A stretch of DNA of 64,000 bases from Gavia stellata (Eukaryota; Chordata; Aves; Gaviiformes; Gaviidae), in contig NC_082617.1 of the NCBI RefSeq assembly GCF_030936135.1, forward strand, positions 6,368,475-6,432,474, written 5' to 3'. Below are positions 23,924 to 34,900 of the stretch, one piece after another. Each line of letters starts with the position of its first letter. Positions within the stretch are counted from its first letter, which is position 1. The notes beneath the pieces were generated by a model. It searched no databases, was not told the DNA's origin, and saw only the letters and a program-made list of their open reading frames with translations. The translations under genes and the position numbers were made by a program.

Positions 23924-25900
23924 ACAAAGCCATCGAAAGCGGGCTCCAAGGCTGTGACCCCCTGTCTGGCCTATGTCTTTACACAGGCTCTCCCACCTCT
24001 CTGCAGCAAGGACAGCTGGGCTGTATCTTTTGGGTCAACTCTTGCTCTAGCCTTTGGCTCAAGGTCTCAAAGAACCCGCGATCTACTGAACTCAGCAGAT
24101 TGTGGAAAGGAGGAATAACACGGACGTAGGGGAAGCGGGTATCAGTCGGGACGTGAACAGTGAAAAGGGATCAGGGGACTAGATGTTGCAAACGGTTCCA
24201 CACACAAAGCTTTTTCCATGACCAAAGAAAATGTTGAGAGAAACCTCAAGCAACTTGCAGCGTGTGGGGTTTTTTTTTTTTGTTTCTCCACCCCCCCCAT
24301 TTTGTCTTACCTGGTTCCTGAGTTACCAAATGTTCTTTCCATTGAAAAGTAATTAAAAGATAGAGCTTCCCTCTCAGAGCTTGTCGCCTTCTGGATGGCC
24401 ACGTGCTGCATCAGGTCTCCCAGGCGGAGCTGCAAGTTGAATCTGGCTGCTCTGTGTACCGGAAGCATTTTGATGTGCAATATTAGAAGAAACAAAATAT
24501 ATATATTATATTATTTAAAGCAAAAAGAAAAAAAAAAAAAAACAGAAAAAAAAACTAAGTTCCTCCTTCCATGGGTGAGTTTAATCAATGTCCCTTCTCA
24601 TGCGTGGTCTTGGGGTAGGGGAGAGTCCCAAAGCCGAGAGGGGGGAATGGAGGGAGGAGAGGGGAAGAGATTGGTGCTAAAATAGAGAGAGAGGATGGGC
24701 TCGTCTGATTTGTTTCTACCTCTCACTGTGAAATCTCTGGTGCTCTTAAAAAAGTGTGTTATTTTATATATATGACTTTATTTAAGGTTGTGAAGGTGCT
24801 ACAGTGTCTTGCCACAGACCCAAAAAAAAGCCAATAGGACCATCTCGCTAGAAAGAGAGGTGGTTACAATCTACAGCTAAATCAGAGAAACAGTCACCTT
24901 TAAAGGGACCCTTTAATCGCCATGGATGTCAAGTGCACGCAACAACTCAAAGCGTGTCCAAAATAACTTACAGGACATTTTAAAAGCAAATTTGTTTCTT
25001 TTTTTTTTTTTAATTAATCAGCACTTCACTGCTTTGGGAAGGGAGTGAGGGATACAGCTCGTCTGGAAGCATTGAGCCTCAGAGAGAGCTATTTTTGAGT
25101 CGGTTGTCATGTAACTAGTTTTGCTGTAGTCGCGTTGGCCACGCGTCCATGCCGGCTCACGCGTGCAGTGATTCCCTGGTCTAAGCTCGTATTTAAACCC
25201 CAGCTCTGCAACCCTTCTGTCTGGCCCCTCTGTCAAGACTGATGTGATGGTACCTTGTTTCAGAACCCAGCCGGGCTTGGAGGGGTTTTGTTTTGTTAAG
25301 TTTTGTAGAAATTTAGTCTCTATATGTAAATTTGGAGGATTTTTTTTTTTTTTTTAAAGAGGATAATTATGGTAATCTTTAATTCTATATAAGGAATAAT
25401 ATTGATGTAATCGGAGCTGTACTGTATCAGAAATGCTTCAGTGCCTGTTTGGAGTTTTCATGTCTCATATGGACTATGGATTTTATTTTTTTGAGGAAAA
25501 AAAAAATTATATGTGAGTCTCTCTTTGTGTAGTCTTTTTTTTACTACTGCCTGCTGGTTGGTTTCCAACAACCGTCGGAAAAGGTTAACAACATCTGTCC
25601 CAAATACCTCACCCTCCACGCAGCCTTGCCTCCGCTCAGAAATACCTCACCCCGGCGTGGGGCCGGCTCGCCCCGGCACCCCCAGGCCAAAATCACCATC
25701 GCTCATCGCCCGCTTGCTGCCTTCCCGTGCACACACACTCCCATGCTCCCGGATTTCTCCCTCTCGTGTCCTCTCGCCATCGGTTTTGTGTGTTTTCTCA
25801 AGGCTGGAGTTACCGTTTGTTCTCATTAAAGCTTTTGTTTCTTTTCTTCTTCTTGGGTTTCTTTTTGGACTTTAAATAAATATTTAAAACTGAGGCAATG
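23924..25900 (+). other. COL27A1: COL27A1 3' untranslated region
   Basis: From the TGA at 23921-23923 the sequence is AT-rich with long A and T runs (for example the A-rich tract around 24523-24555) and no conserved reading frame. It ends at an ATTAAA (25825-25830) and a canonical AATAAA (25875-25880), the latter followed by a G/T-rich stretch around 25911-25928 as expected for a cleavage site. The exact 3' end is inferred. Confidence 0.75.
25875..25880 (+). promoter_or_regulatory. COL27A1: Poly(A) signal AATAAA of COL27A1
   Basis: Canonical hexamer 1.95 kb after the stop codon, with a GT/T-rich element 30-50 bases downstream. A weaker ATTAAA lies 50 bases before it and may be an alternative. 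Confidence 0.7.
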
Positions 25901-25905
25901 AAATT

Positions 25906-27219
25906 GGACTGGTATGGGTTTTTTTTGCTTCTTCATGGGAAACTAAGTGGGCAAGAGGTGCAGAAATAGCCCATGGGTGTGAACGTTAGTGCAAAGCCCA
26001 GAGACCCCCAGGGAGCCCAACCCACACCCCAAAACCCTTCCTCTGGTGCCGGTCACAGCATCACCTGCCCAGTCTTCAGCATGACGCTGAACGCACAACA
26101 AGGCTGGGATCCCGATGGCTCCCCGCTGCTGAGCGTCACCCCACCACCGCCACCATTCCTCCTCCACGTCCCCATCCTGAGACAGTGCTGGGGAGCAAGA
26201 AGAAAGAAAAATTACATTAAAAAAAAAAAAAAAGAGCTGACCTGATGGTTTTCATTGCTGAAGCCCAAATCACATCTCAATTGCTCCAAGCTGACTTTGA
26301 AACCCAACTTCTCGCTTAGGCGGTCGCCTGGCCCCAGCCCAGCTGACGGGCTAAAACCCCGTGGCTGCCTCTGCCGGCACAGCCTGCGCTCACAGTGGAG
26401 ACCGGCGAAGCTCTCTGGGCTCGAGCCAGGGGAGGGGGACATAGGGGTGACACACACACACAACCCCCCCCCGTCACACCGCGCCACGGGAGCTGCTCCG
26501 GCTGGTCCCAGGTTGCGTCAGGGGCAGCGGGAAGGGGCCACACTCTGTTTGCTTATCCCGTGCTGTGCCCATTCCCGGCAGCGCTCCTGCAGCCGGAGAA
26601 GTCGAGGGACCCCCCCAGGCATGGGGTGGGGGGTTGCTGCTGGGCAGCAATGCCAGGAAAGCTTTGGCAGCACATTAATAACCGGCTCGTTTGGGGCTGA
26701 CCGTCTGTCATGTGAGCCAGCCGCTCCTGAAACACATTGCTTGTGGTCAGGGAAAAAGCAAACACATTTAATAAATAAATCAATGCACCTAATTATGAGG
26801 CCAAAGTTGGAGGAGATATAAGATGCTGTTAAATAGGGAGATTCTGGTTTTTCCCCTGCCTCATGCTCCCCGCCCCCCCAGCCAGGATTTATTAAACAAG
26901 TCCCTGACTCCACCAATTATTTTAGATTACTTAAAATAATCAGTTATATGTATCTTATCAGCACCCACAGCCCAAAGGCCACTTCATCACTGCAAGGCTG
27001 GCCTGAGACAAGCCACAAGCAGCAAGTGCCCCAGGGCCACCGGCAGGCGACAGGGAGCCCAGCTGGACAGGGCAAAATCCAGCCGCATTCACGGCTTACG
27101 GGATCCCACCGGGCTGCTGGGGCAGGGACGGCTCAGGAAAGTGGCACCGCTCGGGAGGGGAAGGAGATGTTGGATTTTTTTTTTGGTTTTTTTTTAAGTG
27201 GTGCAGCTTATAATTGAAA
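25906..27219. other. Intergenic DNA between COL27A1 and the CR1 element
   Basis: GC-rich and low-complexity stretches (CCCCCC, poly-A near 26218-26234) without a spliceable coding frame that I can support. Short open frames on both strands reflect high GC content. Confidence 0.6.
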
Positions 27220-27725
27220 CACAGAATGGTTTGGGTTGGAAGGGATCTTTAAAGGTCATCTAGTCCGACCCCCCCCTGCAATGAGCAGGGACAGCTTCAA
27301 CTAGATCAGGTTGCTGAGAGCCACGTCCAACCTGACCTGGGATGTCTCCAGGGATGGGGCATCTACCACCTCTCTGGGCAACCTGGGCCAGTGTCTCACC
27401 ACCCTTAGGGTAAAAAACGTCTTCCTTATATCTAGTCTGAATCTACCCTCTCTCTTTTAGTTTAAAAACCATTACCCCTCTTCCTATCGCTACAGGCTCT
27501 GTTAAAAAGTCTGTCCCCCATCTTTCTTACACACCCCCTTAAAGTACTGAAAGGCCACAATAAGGTCTCCCCGGAGCCTTCTCCTCTCCAGGCTGAACGA
27601 TCCCAACTCTCTCACCCTGCCCTTACAGCGGAGCTGTTCCAGCCCTCGCACCATTTTTGTAGCCTCCTCCGGACCCGCTCCCCCAGGTCCACGTCTTTCC
27701 TATGCTGAGGACTCCCAGCTTGTAT
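27220..27725 (-). mobile_element. CR1 LINE, 3' end, 5'-truncated
   Basis: The sequence is close to the widespread avian CR1 3' region read in antisense. It contains ggttggaagggatctttaaa, ggtcatctagtccgaccccc, ctgcaatgagcagggacagc, ggatggggcatctaccacct, cttccttatatctagtctga and aaggtctccccggagccttc in consensus order. The element therefore points to the minus strand, with its 3' end at about 27220, and lacks the 5' reverse-transcriptase region, as most genomic copies do. It lies about 0.6 kb upstream of the first lipocalin promoter. The exact left and right borders and any target duplication were not determined. Confidence 0.93.
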
Positions 27726-28285
27726 GGGTCCTAATCCTGCCGCGCACACTGACCTGCAGAGCCAGTTCATGGCCCCATCCCCAGCAGCATCCATGCGCTC
27801 CTCGCCCCCATTTCCCCCCAGTCGAGACCACAGGCGAACCCCAGCACCAGCCCCGTGCCCCGGTGAGGAGCGAGGCCGGTGCAGACCCGAAGCCCTTACA
27901 GCCCCGCGGATGAGCAGCCACCACCCAGCCATCGCCGGGGGGATTTATTTGCCCTGCGGAGGAAAGTCACGTCCAGGTGCCATTCGCTGCCCCCGAGGCT
28001 CCACGCGCAAACACACCTGGAGCCGGCCGAGCGCTTCGCCAGGCACCTGCGAAATTAATTGCGGTTTCCGAGAACAAACGCCTGCAGTGGTGAAACATGG
28101 GGGAGGGGGTGGGTTTTGGTTTGGGTGCTGCTTTTTTTTTTTTTTTTAATATCTTTTTTGCTGGAGAAATCCAAGCTTTTGCAAGTTTAAGTTCCTCCAC
28201 CTACTATTGCTTCATGCCTGAGCAAACAGCCCAGCGGCTGAACAAGCACATCGGGGCTGGGGACGTCCAGCCTTGCAGGCGGCCG

Positions 28286-28293
28286 TATATAAG
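28286..28293 (+). promoter_or_regulatory. TATA box of the first lipocalin gene
   Basis: TATATAAG lies 65 bases before the start codon, so transcription should begin near 28316 and leave a short 5' leader. A C/EBP-like TTGCAAG lies about 110 bases further upstream (around 28178). Acute-phase AGP genes are known C/EBP targets, but that site is only suggestive here. Confidence 0.7.
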
Positions 28294-28350
28294 AGACTGA
28301 GATGAGCTACTGCCCATCAGAGAAGGAGCCTCCTCTCAGCCGGCCAGGCG

Positions 28351-30527
28351 ATGCTGGCCACCCTCACCCTCCTCCTGGGGCTGCCGCTCGCCCTCGCCAC
28401 CGAGTCCCCCAGCTGCGCCCCGCTCATCTCCGTCACCTTCGACAATGCCACCGTCCCTGGGGTAAGCCCGGCCCTCAATCGGGGCACCCGTCCTCTCCTT
28501 TCCTATCAATCAGCATCACTAGCCGTTACGGGTCCAAGAAGAGGTTATGAACCCAATCGGCAGCTTGACTCTTATCTCGCTGCCTGTCCATACTTACTCT
28601 CCTAAAAAAAATTCAAGACTGCTGCACAGCAGCATGGGGATGGGATGAAGCCTTGCAGCTCTGAACCCATAAACTCAAGAACAAGCGCTTTTGGGGGGCT
28701 CCTGCTTCCACCTCCTCGTGCAAACCAGGCTGGGCAGCACCGTCCCCAGTGCTTCACAGCTCTATTTTAAGCCCTTCAAGCGACGGGGACTCAGGTCACG
28801 AGTCTCCATCCGCAAAACCCTTCACTGCATAAACAGTATTTAATTCCTTGGAGATGTTTAATGGGAGGAAAGCAATGAGAGCCGCGCACAATCTGGCCGT
28901 CCCGGGAGCTGGAGCATCGCCTTAGCGGGGAGGGGACAAAACCAATACCCCTTCACCCAGCCCGGATCCTGCCCAGGGTGGTCACCTACCAGGAGCACTC
29001 ATGGCCATGGGATGGCAGGGCACAGCGTCTGCTTTTACCCACACGGCGCCTGCGAGTGAACCCAGCATGGACCCCCCCAACCCTTCCCCGCTCCCCTCCT
29101 CTCCACAGCTCCTGGGACAGTGGATCTACATCATCGGCGCCTCCAGGTACCCGCCTCACCTGGAAGAGCTGAAGGCGGTGAAACACGCGGTTTTTTCCTT
29201 CTCTCCCGGCAGCCACGAGGACGAGCTCAACGTCACCGAAATCATGAGACTGTAAGCATGGGGATTCACCCCCCACCCGGCTCCCCCATCCCTGGGGGCA
29301 TTTCCACCTGCTGGTACCACCCTCTGGGCTGAGACACCCCCACAAATTTGGGGCTGGGGAGCAGCTATGCCAAATTTATTTAAGCTCTGCAGCCCGGCTC
29401 AAGTCCTGAATCCCTCAGGTTTGGTTGGGGCAGTTTGGGGGGGGGCAGTATTTGCCCCATTTGGCTTCTCTGCCCCACAGGAACGAGACGTGTGTGGTGA
29501 GGAACACCAGCAAGATCCAAGTCTTCCGGCACAACTCCACCCTGGCACACGGTAAAGCCGCAGCGCAGGACCGGGATGGGGGGGGTGGGGGAAGAGCAGC
29601 CGCACCTTGCACCCTCCCATTCCTGCCCCCTGGTATTTGGCACCCTGAGCCCCTGGCCCTTTCACACCCAAAAACATGCCTGGAGATGGGGGAAAAAATT
29701 TTCCCCGCCCCACGCAATGGGCACGGCAGCGCTGTGGGACCCGACCGGGCGCCACCGGGATGAGCAGCCCCCGGCACGGGGCGATGCTCGTCAACGGGGC
29801 ACCCTGCTCTCCCCGTGCCTTCCAGTCGATGACCAGGTGGCCTCCACGGCCGAGCTAATCCAGAGCGACAAGGACCTGCTGATCCTGAAGCACCTCAACA
29901 CCAACTTCCCCAGTCTGAGCCTCTCAGGTGAGTGGGTGCTGCCCTGGATCTGTGGGGCACGTCCCCGCCCGGGGACGCATCGATGGGCACGGACATACCC
30001 AGCCCTCGCAGGCTGGGCAAAAAGCCCCTTTCCCCCTATACGGAGAGGGGGGAAGACGGGGGGGCAGGCAGCGAGCTCCCCACCCACACCGTGGGGACCA
30101 CCAATGAGCAAAGCACCCCCCAAACCACCTTTTTTTCCCCCCTTCTCCTCTTACCGCCCCGTTTCTCCGGCAGCGCGGACGCCCAACGTGAGCAAGGAGC
30201 ACCTGGAGGAGTTCAAAGCCCACCTGCGCTGCCTGGGCTTCACCGAGGAGGAGATGTTCTTCACATCCGAAAAGGTCCGAACCCCTCGTGGGGGTGGGTG
30301 AGCCCCAGCCTGGGCCAGCTCCTGCCGCTGGCTGGGATAGGGGTCCGGGGAGGTGTGAGATCAGTTCACCCCCCCCAGCCCCTCTCCTCCCCAGTCGTTC
30401 CCGGCTCTTGGGGCAGTTTTGGGGCAAGGGGGCACCGACGGCCACTCTCCCCTTTCTCCCACAGGATGCCTGTCCCCTGCCCGGAGAGAAGACAGGCGAA
30501 GGCGACGCGGAGCCGCAGCTGGGGTAA
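28351..30527 (+). CDS. ORM1: Alpha-1-acid glycoprotein / ovoglycoprotein-like lipocalin A
   Basis: A secreted lipocalin that binds small hydrophobic ligands in plasma or egg white. Exons: 28351-28461, 29109-29251, 29481-29551, 29826-29927, 30174-30274, 30465-30527 (196 residues). The phases match the six-exon AGP plan. Residues 1-17 form a signal peptide (MLATLTLLLGLPLALA). The lipocalin Gly-X-Trp signature is G40-Q-W42 in LLGQWIYIIG. Cysteines C22, C89, C162 and C179 could form the two disulfides of the family. Six N-glycosylation sequons (N32, N78, N86, N93, N103, N147) fit a heavily glycosylated protein. SARTPNVS and the CLGF-EEE segment are characteristic of avian ovoglycoprotein. The donor after exon 5 (AAG|gtccga) is weak but gives the expected join to DACPL. 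The ORM1 symbol is by family; orthology to one particular mammalian copy is not established. Confidence 0.92.
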
Positions 30528-30700
30528 CCGCCGCGGGCCAGGTCGGCCACTCCATCCTCATCCTCCTCCAGCCCCTCCGCGGGGACATCCCCACCTGCCA
30601 GCCCCAGCCGGGCTCGGCTCAGCCTCAGGACTTTCTATCAAGGTTTCGTTTTTTCCTCCCGGATAACACGTGCAGTTTCCCCGTTCTCACCCGGACCCGA

Positions 30701-30706
30701 AATAAA
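30701..30706 (+). promoter_or_regulatory. Poly(A) signal AATAAA of lipocalin A
   Basis: Canonical hexamer 174 bases after the TAA at 30525-30527, giving a short 3' UTR typical of abundant secreted-protein mRNAs. Confidence 0.8.
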
Positions 30707-30729
30707 CCCCCGTGTTACAACCGCCTGCT

Positions 30730-31914
30730 GCTCCTGCTGCATCCTCGCCGGGACCACAGGCAGGACCCCTCCTGCCTGCCCTGCCCACGATGGCGCATCT
30801 CTGAACCTGCTGGGAGGCATGAAAAGCCCCAGACAAAACCGTAGCGGGGCTGAGCGTGGCAGTGGGCACGGAGATGATCGTCCCTCTGGCCAGCTCCGCA
30901 GTGGCACAGGACCCTCCCGGCCACGCCACCCAGCAGGTCCCCTCCAGCCGTGGGGCATCGGGATGTCAGCACCCACCCATCATCCCTGACCCCACAGGGA
31001 TACGCACAAACCCACCGACCCCTTTGGGTTTCCTCCACCGCGACTCAAACCAACCAAAGCAGTTTTAGCACCCAAACATCCCACCCTGAATTTTCAAGCC
31101 AAATCCCATGGGGCTCTGCCCGCACCAGGGGTCACAGCGGGTTGGGGTGACATCATGCCTTCCCTGAGTGTCTCCGAATGAGGGAAGGGGGAGAAGACAG
31201 GAAAAACCATGACCCAGGGCCAGACCAAGGGACTTAGGGATGCTCTGCTGCCGGAGAGGAAAGGGCAAACAGAAATAAAGCCAGAAAAGCAGGTCCTGCC
31301 CTGCCCAGTGGCACGGGGACAGGGGCGGGACGGGGGGTCAGGGGAGCCACCACAGGGGACGCGTCCAACAGGACTGGGGTGACCGCCTGGGGCCCTTTCA
31401 GCCCCATTTTTATGGCCTGTTTTGGCAAGGAGGAGGAAAACACCTCCTCCCCAGGAAGAAGGTGGCTCTTTGAAGCCCCCCAGGCATCACCCAAGGTGGA
31501 GGGCGGCTGCACCCCAGCCAGCACCGGGGTGGGGGGGCTGCACGGCGCCTCGTTTGCAGAGCAAATTTGCAGAGGAACTACAGTGGCTGCTCTTGGGGAA
31601 CAAAACAGGCAAATTTAGGGCAGATTTTAGTTTTAAATGCAGCAAGTGTATCGCCCCCATCACCTCCAACCACATTGATAGTCCACAGCTATCGATGCTC
31701 ACCACCAGCAGCTGCAGCCGAAGCCAGAGAAGCGCCGAGCTCACATGCAGACCTTCTCTGGGCAACGTCCCCAAAGGGTGCTGGTTGCGTCACCAGCGTG
31801 GAACTGGCAGCCCCCGGCATGTCCCGTCCCCCCCCACAGGGCTGCAAAAGCAAACAGCCGAGCGAGCGCATCCGTCTGTCCCGGTGTTGGCTCACTCCTC
31901 GCTCTCGGGCAGCC
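30730..31914 (+). other. Spacer between the two lipocalin genes
   Basis: About 1.2 kb of GC-rich DNA that must contain the promoter of the second gene. No clear TATA box is visible in the last 200 bases, unlike the first gene. No supported coding exon. Confidence 0.5.
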
Positions 31915-34900
31915 ATGGCCGTGGTCAGGGTCTCCGCCGTCCTCAGCCTCGTGGTGCTGCTGCCCGCGGCCGCCTTCCCCTGCGGAGCCCCGCGCCCACA
32001 GCGCCCGGACAACACCACGGCGTTGAAGGTAGGAGAGCCCCGAGGGGCTGCCCCACTACCGCAACGAGTTTGTGGGTGCTCTGCTAAGCCTCACTGTCCC
32101 CTGGGAAAGGGGGAAACCCTCCCTTCAGCCCTGGCACATCTGCCGAGGCACCCTCAGCAAAACATCAGCAAAACGAACGGGAAACGTTTGCTTTCCAAAA
32201 CACCCCAAATTACCCAGTTTTCTCATGGTCCCCCAGCAAGTCCCAGAGACGACCTTGAAACAAGGGGGCTGGCTGGGCATTTTTTGGTGCAAATCCCCCG
32301 CGGCAGCGCAGGGCTGTCCTGGCACCACGCAGGGGGAGCGGAGCCAAGGCCAGCACCATTTCCCAATCCCCACCTTCAGCTGTTTTTTTTTTTTCTCCTG
32401 TGCGTTTGCACAGGTTTCATTTTGTTGCTGTCAGTGCGGTGCAGGAGGGGGAACTAGCAGAGGAAAGAGGTCAAAAATAACAATTTTGCCACCGGGAGGG
32501 TGGAAATCTCTTCTCCAAAGCTCCGCTTGCAAACCCAGAAGCTCTCAGCACCCTGCCCCTCTCTCCCCACAGCTACTGGGGACATGGCTGTACGTGGCCG
32601 GGGCCGCCCAGTTCCCCCAACACCTCCTGGAGATGCTGCTCATCGACCACGGCCACCTCCACGTGGAGCCCCACGCCGGCGAGCAGGAGCTGCTCATCAC
32701 CCAGCGCGTGGCCGTGTAAGACGCAGCCCTCGGGTCTCTGCCCCAACCCATCTCCTCCCACGTGCTGCAGCCCCCGCAGCCGTTTCAACATGAGATACGA
32801 GCACGGTTTCAGACTGGTTTTCCCAAGGAGTCTCTCCTGGCTGCTCTGTGCATGCTCTCCCGTCCCTCCTCTTCCTCACCCCTTCTTTTATTTATTTATT
32901 TCAACACCCTCCACGTTTAGGCAAATCTTGCAGGGCACAAAGGTCTTGCAGGCACCAACCCCTGCGGGGGTAGAGGACGCAGGCAAGGAGAAGACCTCTC
33001 CAGGGGAGAAGACCTTTCCAGAGGTCCCTGTGCTGCGCTGCTAACTCTGCCAGGCACCAAAAGCTGTCAGACTTTAAGAGGACAAATTTTTCTGTACCAA
33101 AGCAGGCAGCTCTTTGAGCTTCAGTTATTTCGGGGTGGAAAACGTCTCAGCACCAAGGAGCTGGGGCAAGGGCAAGGCTGAGAGCAGGAGCTGCAGGTGG
33201 AGGTCAGACAAATGCACAGGAGAAATGGCTCAATTTTAACAGCAAGAGCAGTTAACCCTGCGGAGGAGCTGGCACAGCCGGGTTCCCATCCCGCAGGAGG
33301 GAGCACGTGCCCCATGCTGTGCCAGGGCCAGGTCCACGGCTTTGGGGGTCCTTTCCAGACCACGGGGGGGGGTCTCCACTCTCCTTCCCCGCATCACCCC
33401 CTTCCCCTCTCTGTCTCCAGGGGGGACCAGTGTCTCGCCAACAACTCCACCTACTTCGAAATCGCTGTCGGTAACAGCACGCTGGTGAAGCACGGTGAGC
33501 AGCACCGGCGGGCGCAGCCTTCGGGGTTATCACCCAGTCTGTTTTTTGGACGGGCTGAGACACACAAAGGGCCCGTGTCAATGTTTTACATCAGCTGACG
33601 CATTTTATTCCCGGGTCGCTTTGTCTGTTGGAAGCCTTGGTGGACTCCAAGCAGCTCCCCAGGGCCGGGGGCACCCTGGGTCTAAACCCCACAAAGCAAT
33701 GCCATACTGGGAGCAAGGAGCAAAGGAGCAAGGAGCAAACCTCCTTCCATCACAAGGAAGGAGACCGCCTCCTTTGTAAAGTTATTTCGCAATGCCTGTG
33801 GGAGAGGAGGGGAATATTTATGGCAGGTTTCGGCTCTGGAACCGTTTCCTCGTCACTGAGGAAAGGGGGTGAGCCATTTGGGGTGGGAATTGCAAACCCC
33901 ACAGCCACAGTTTGCACCAACTCGGCCAAGTCAGCGTTGCTGCAAGCAGGGAACAGTTTCTCCCCATTTTTACAGCCCCCCAAGCTGTGAGGTCGGGCGC
34001 TCGGGGCCGAGCAGACCCACTCATACCCTGAGCGCCAGCGAGCCACGCCGTCCAGCACATCGCGACGGTAGGACAGGAGCCGGGTGGCTTTGGCTTCTTC
34101 ACAGCCCAAACCCACATTTAAGAAATACAATTCAAATAAACCAAGAGCCAAACAACTCGCCCCACATCAGGACATTTGTCCTCACCCGCTGCTCTGGGCT
34201 GGATCCCGGGGGGTTGCAGGCATTGCCCCTCCCCAGGCCACAGTTTATCACTGCTGCAGCAGCAGCACTGAAAATCTGAATATTGTGGCTGTTCCCAACC
34301 TTGACTCTGTTCTCTCAAAGCCAAGACCCATCAAACCGTGGGGATGCTGATGAACCTCAGCTCTGAAGATGTTTTACTCATCCAGTACCAACTGCAGCGG
34401 GAAAGGACGTATTTGGGACTGTATCTTTACGGTATGCAAACTCCATCCTAAAGTACCTTAAAGCTATCATGGGACACCAAAACACGCACATAAAATTACC
34501 AGCTACAGCCATGCAGGAACTTGGTTTCACCAACAGTCAGTGATTTTTCCGAGACCGCCGCTCCAGGGGTCACGGGAGTATTTACAAATCCCATTAAAAC
34601 CTAAATCTCTTGGCAGAGCAGAAAGAGCAAGTTAAAGACAAAACCCACTTACGCCATAAACGTTCAAAGAACAGGAAGCAAATACAATTCAGCATCGGTA
34701 TCATCGTAAAATCTCAGTATTTTCAAGCCAGCCATGATTTTTCAGTACTTACCTCCCAGGGCTGAGCACGTGGCTTTGCAGTACCGGCACAGGCAATGCC
34801 GATCAGATCTACCCACAACCCCATAAAGCAGCATTTTAGACCTTGATAAGGCTTCTCGTTGCCCTTCCAAGCTGCAAAGCAGTTGCTTAAGAGAGTTTGA

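Noticed and set aside
1-25900. Search for miR-455, which is hosted by COL27A1 in other vertebrates
   Set aside because: I did not see its mature sequence in the introns present; its host intron should lie before this window.
29576-30666. Two 240-codon open frames on the + strand over lipocalin A
   Set aside because: They run across introns and exons in GC-rich DNA. Only the spliced six-exon frame gives a lipocalin.
31567-32457. 296-codon open frame on the + strand around the first exon of lipocalin B
   Set aside because: The signal-peptide exon 31915-32028 with its donor explains the meaningful part. The upstream and downstream parts have no family similarity that I recognise.
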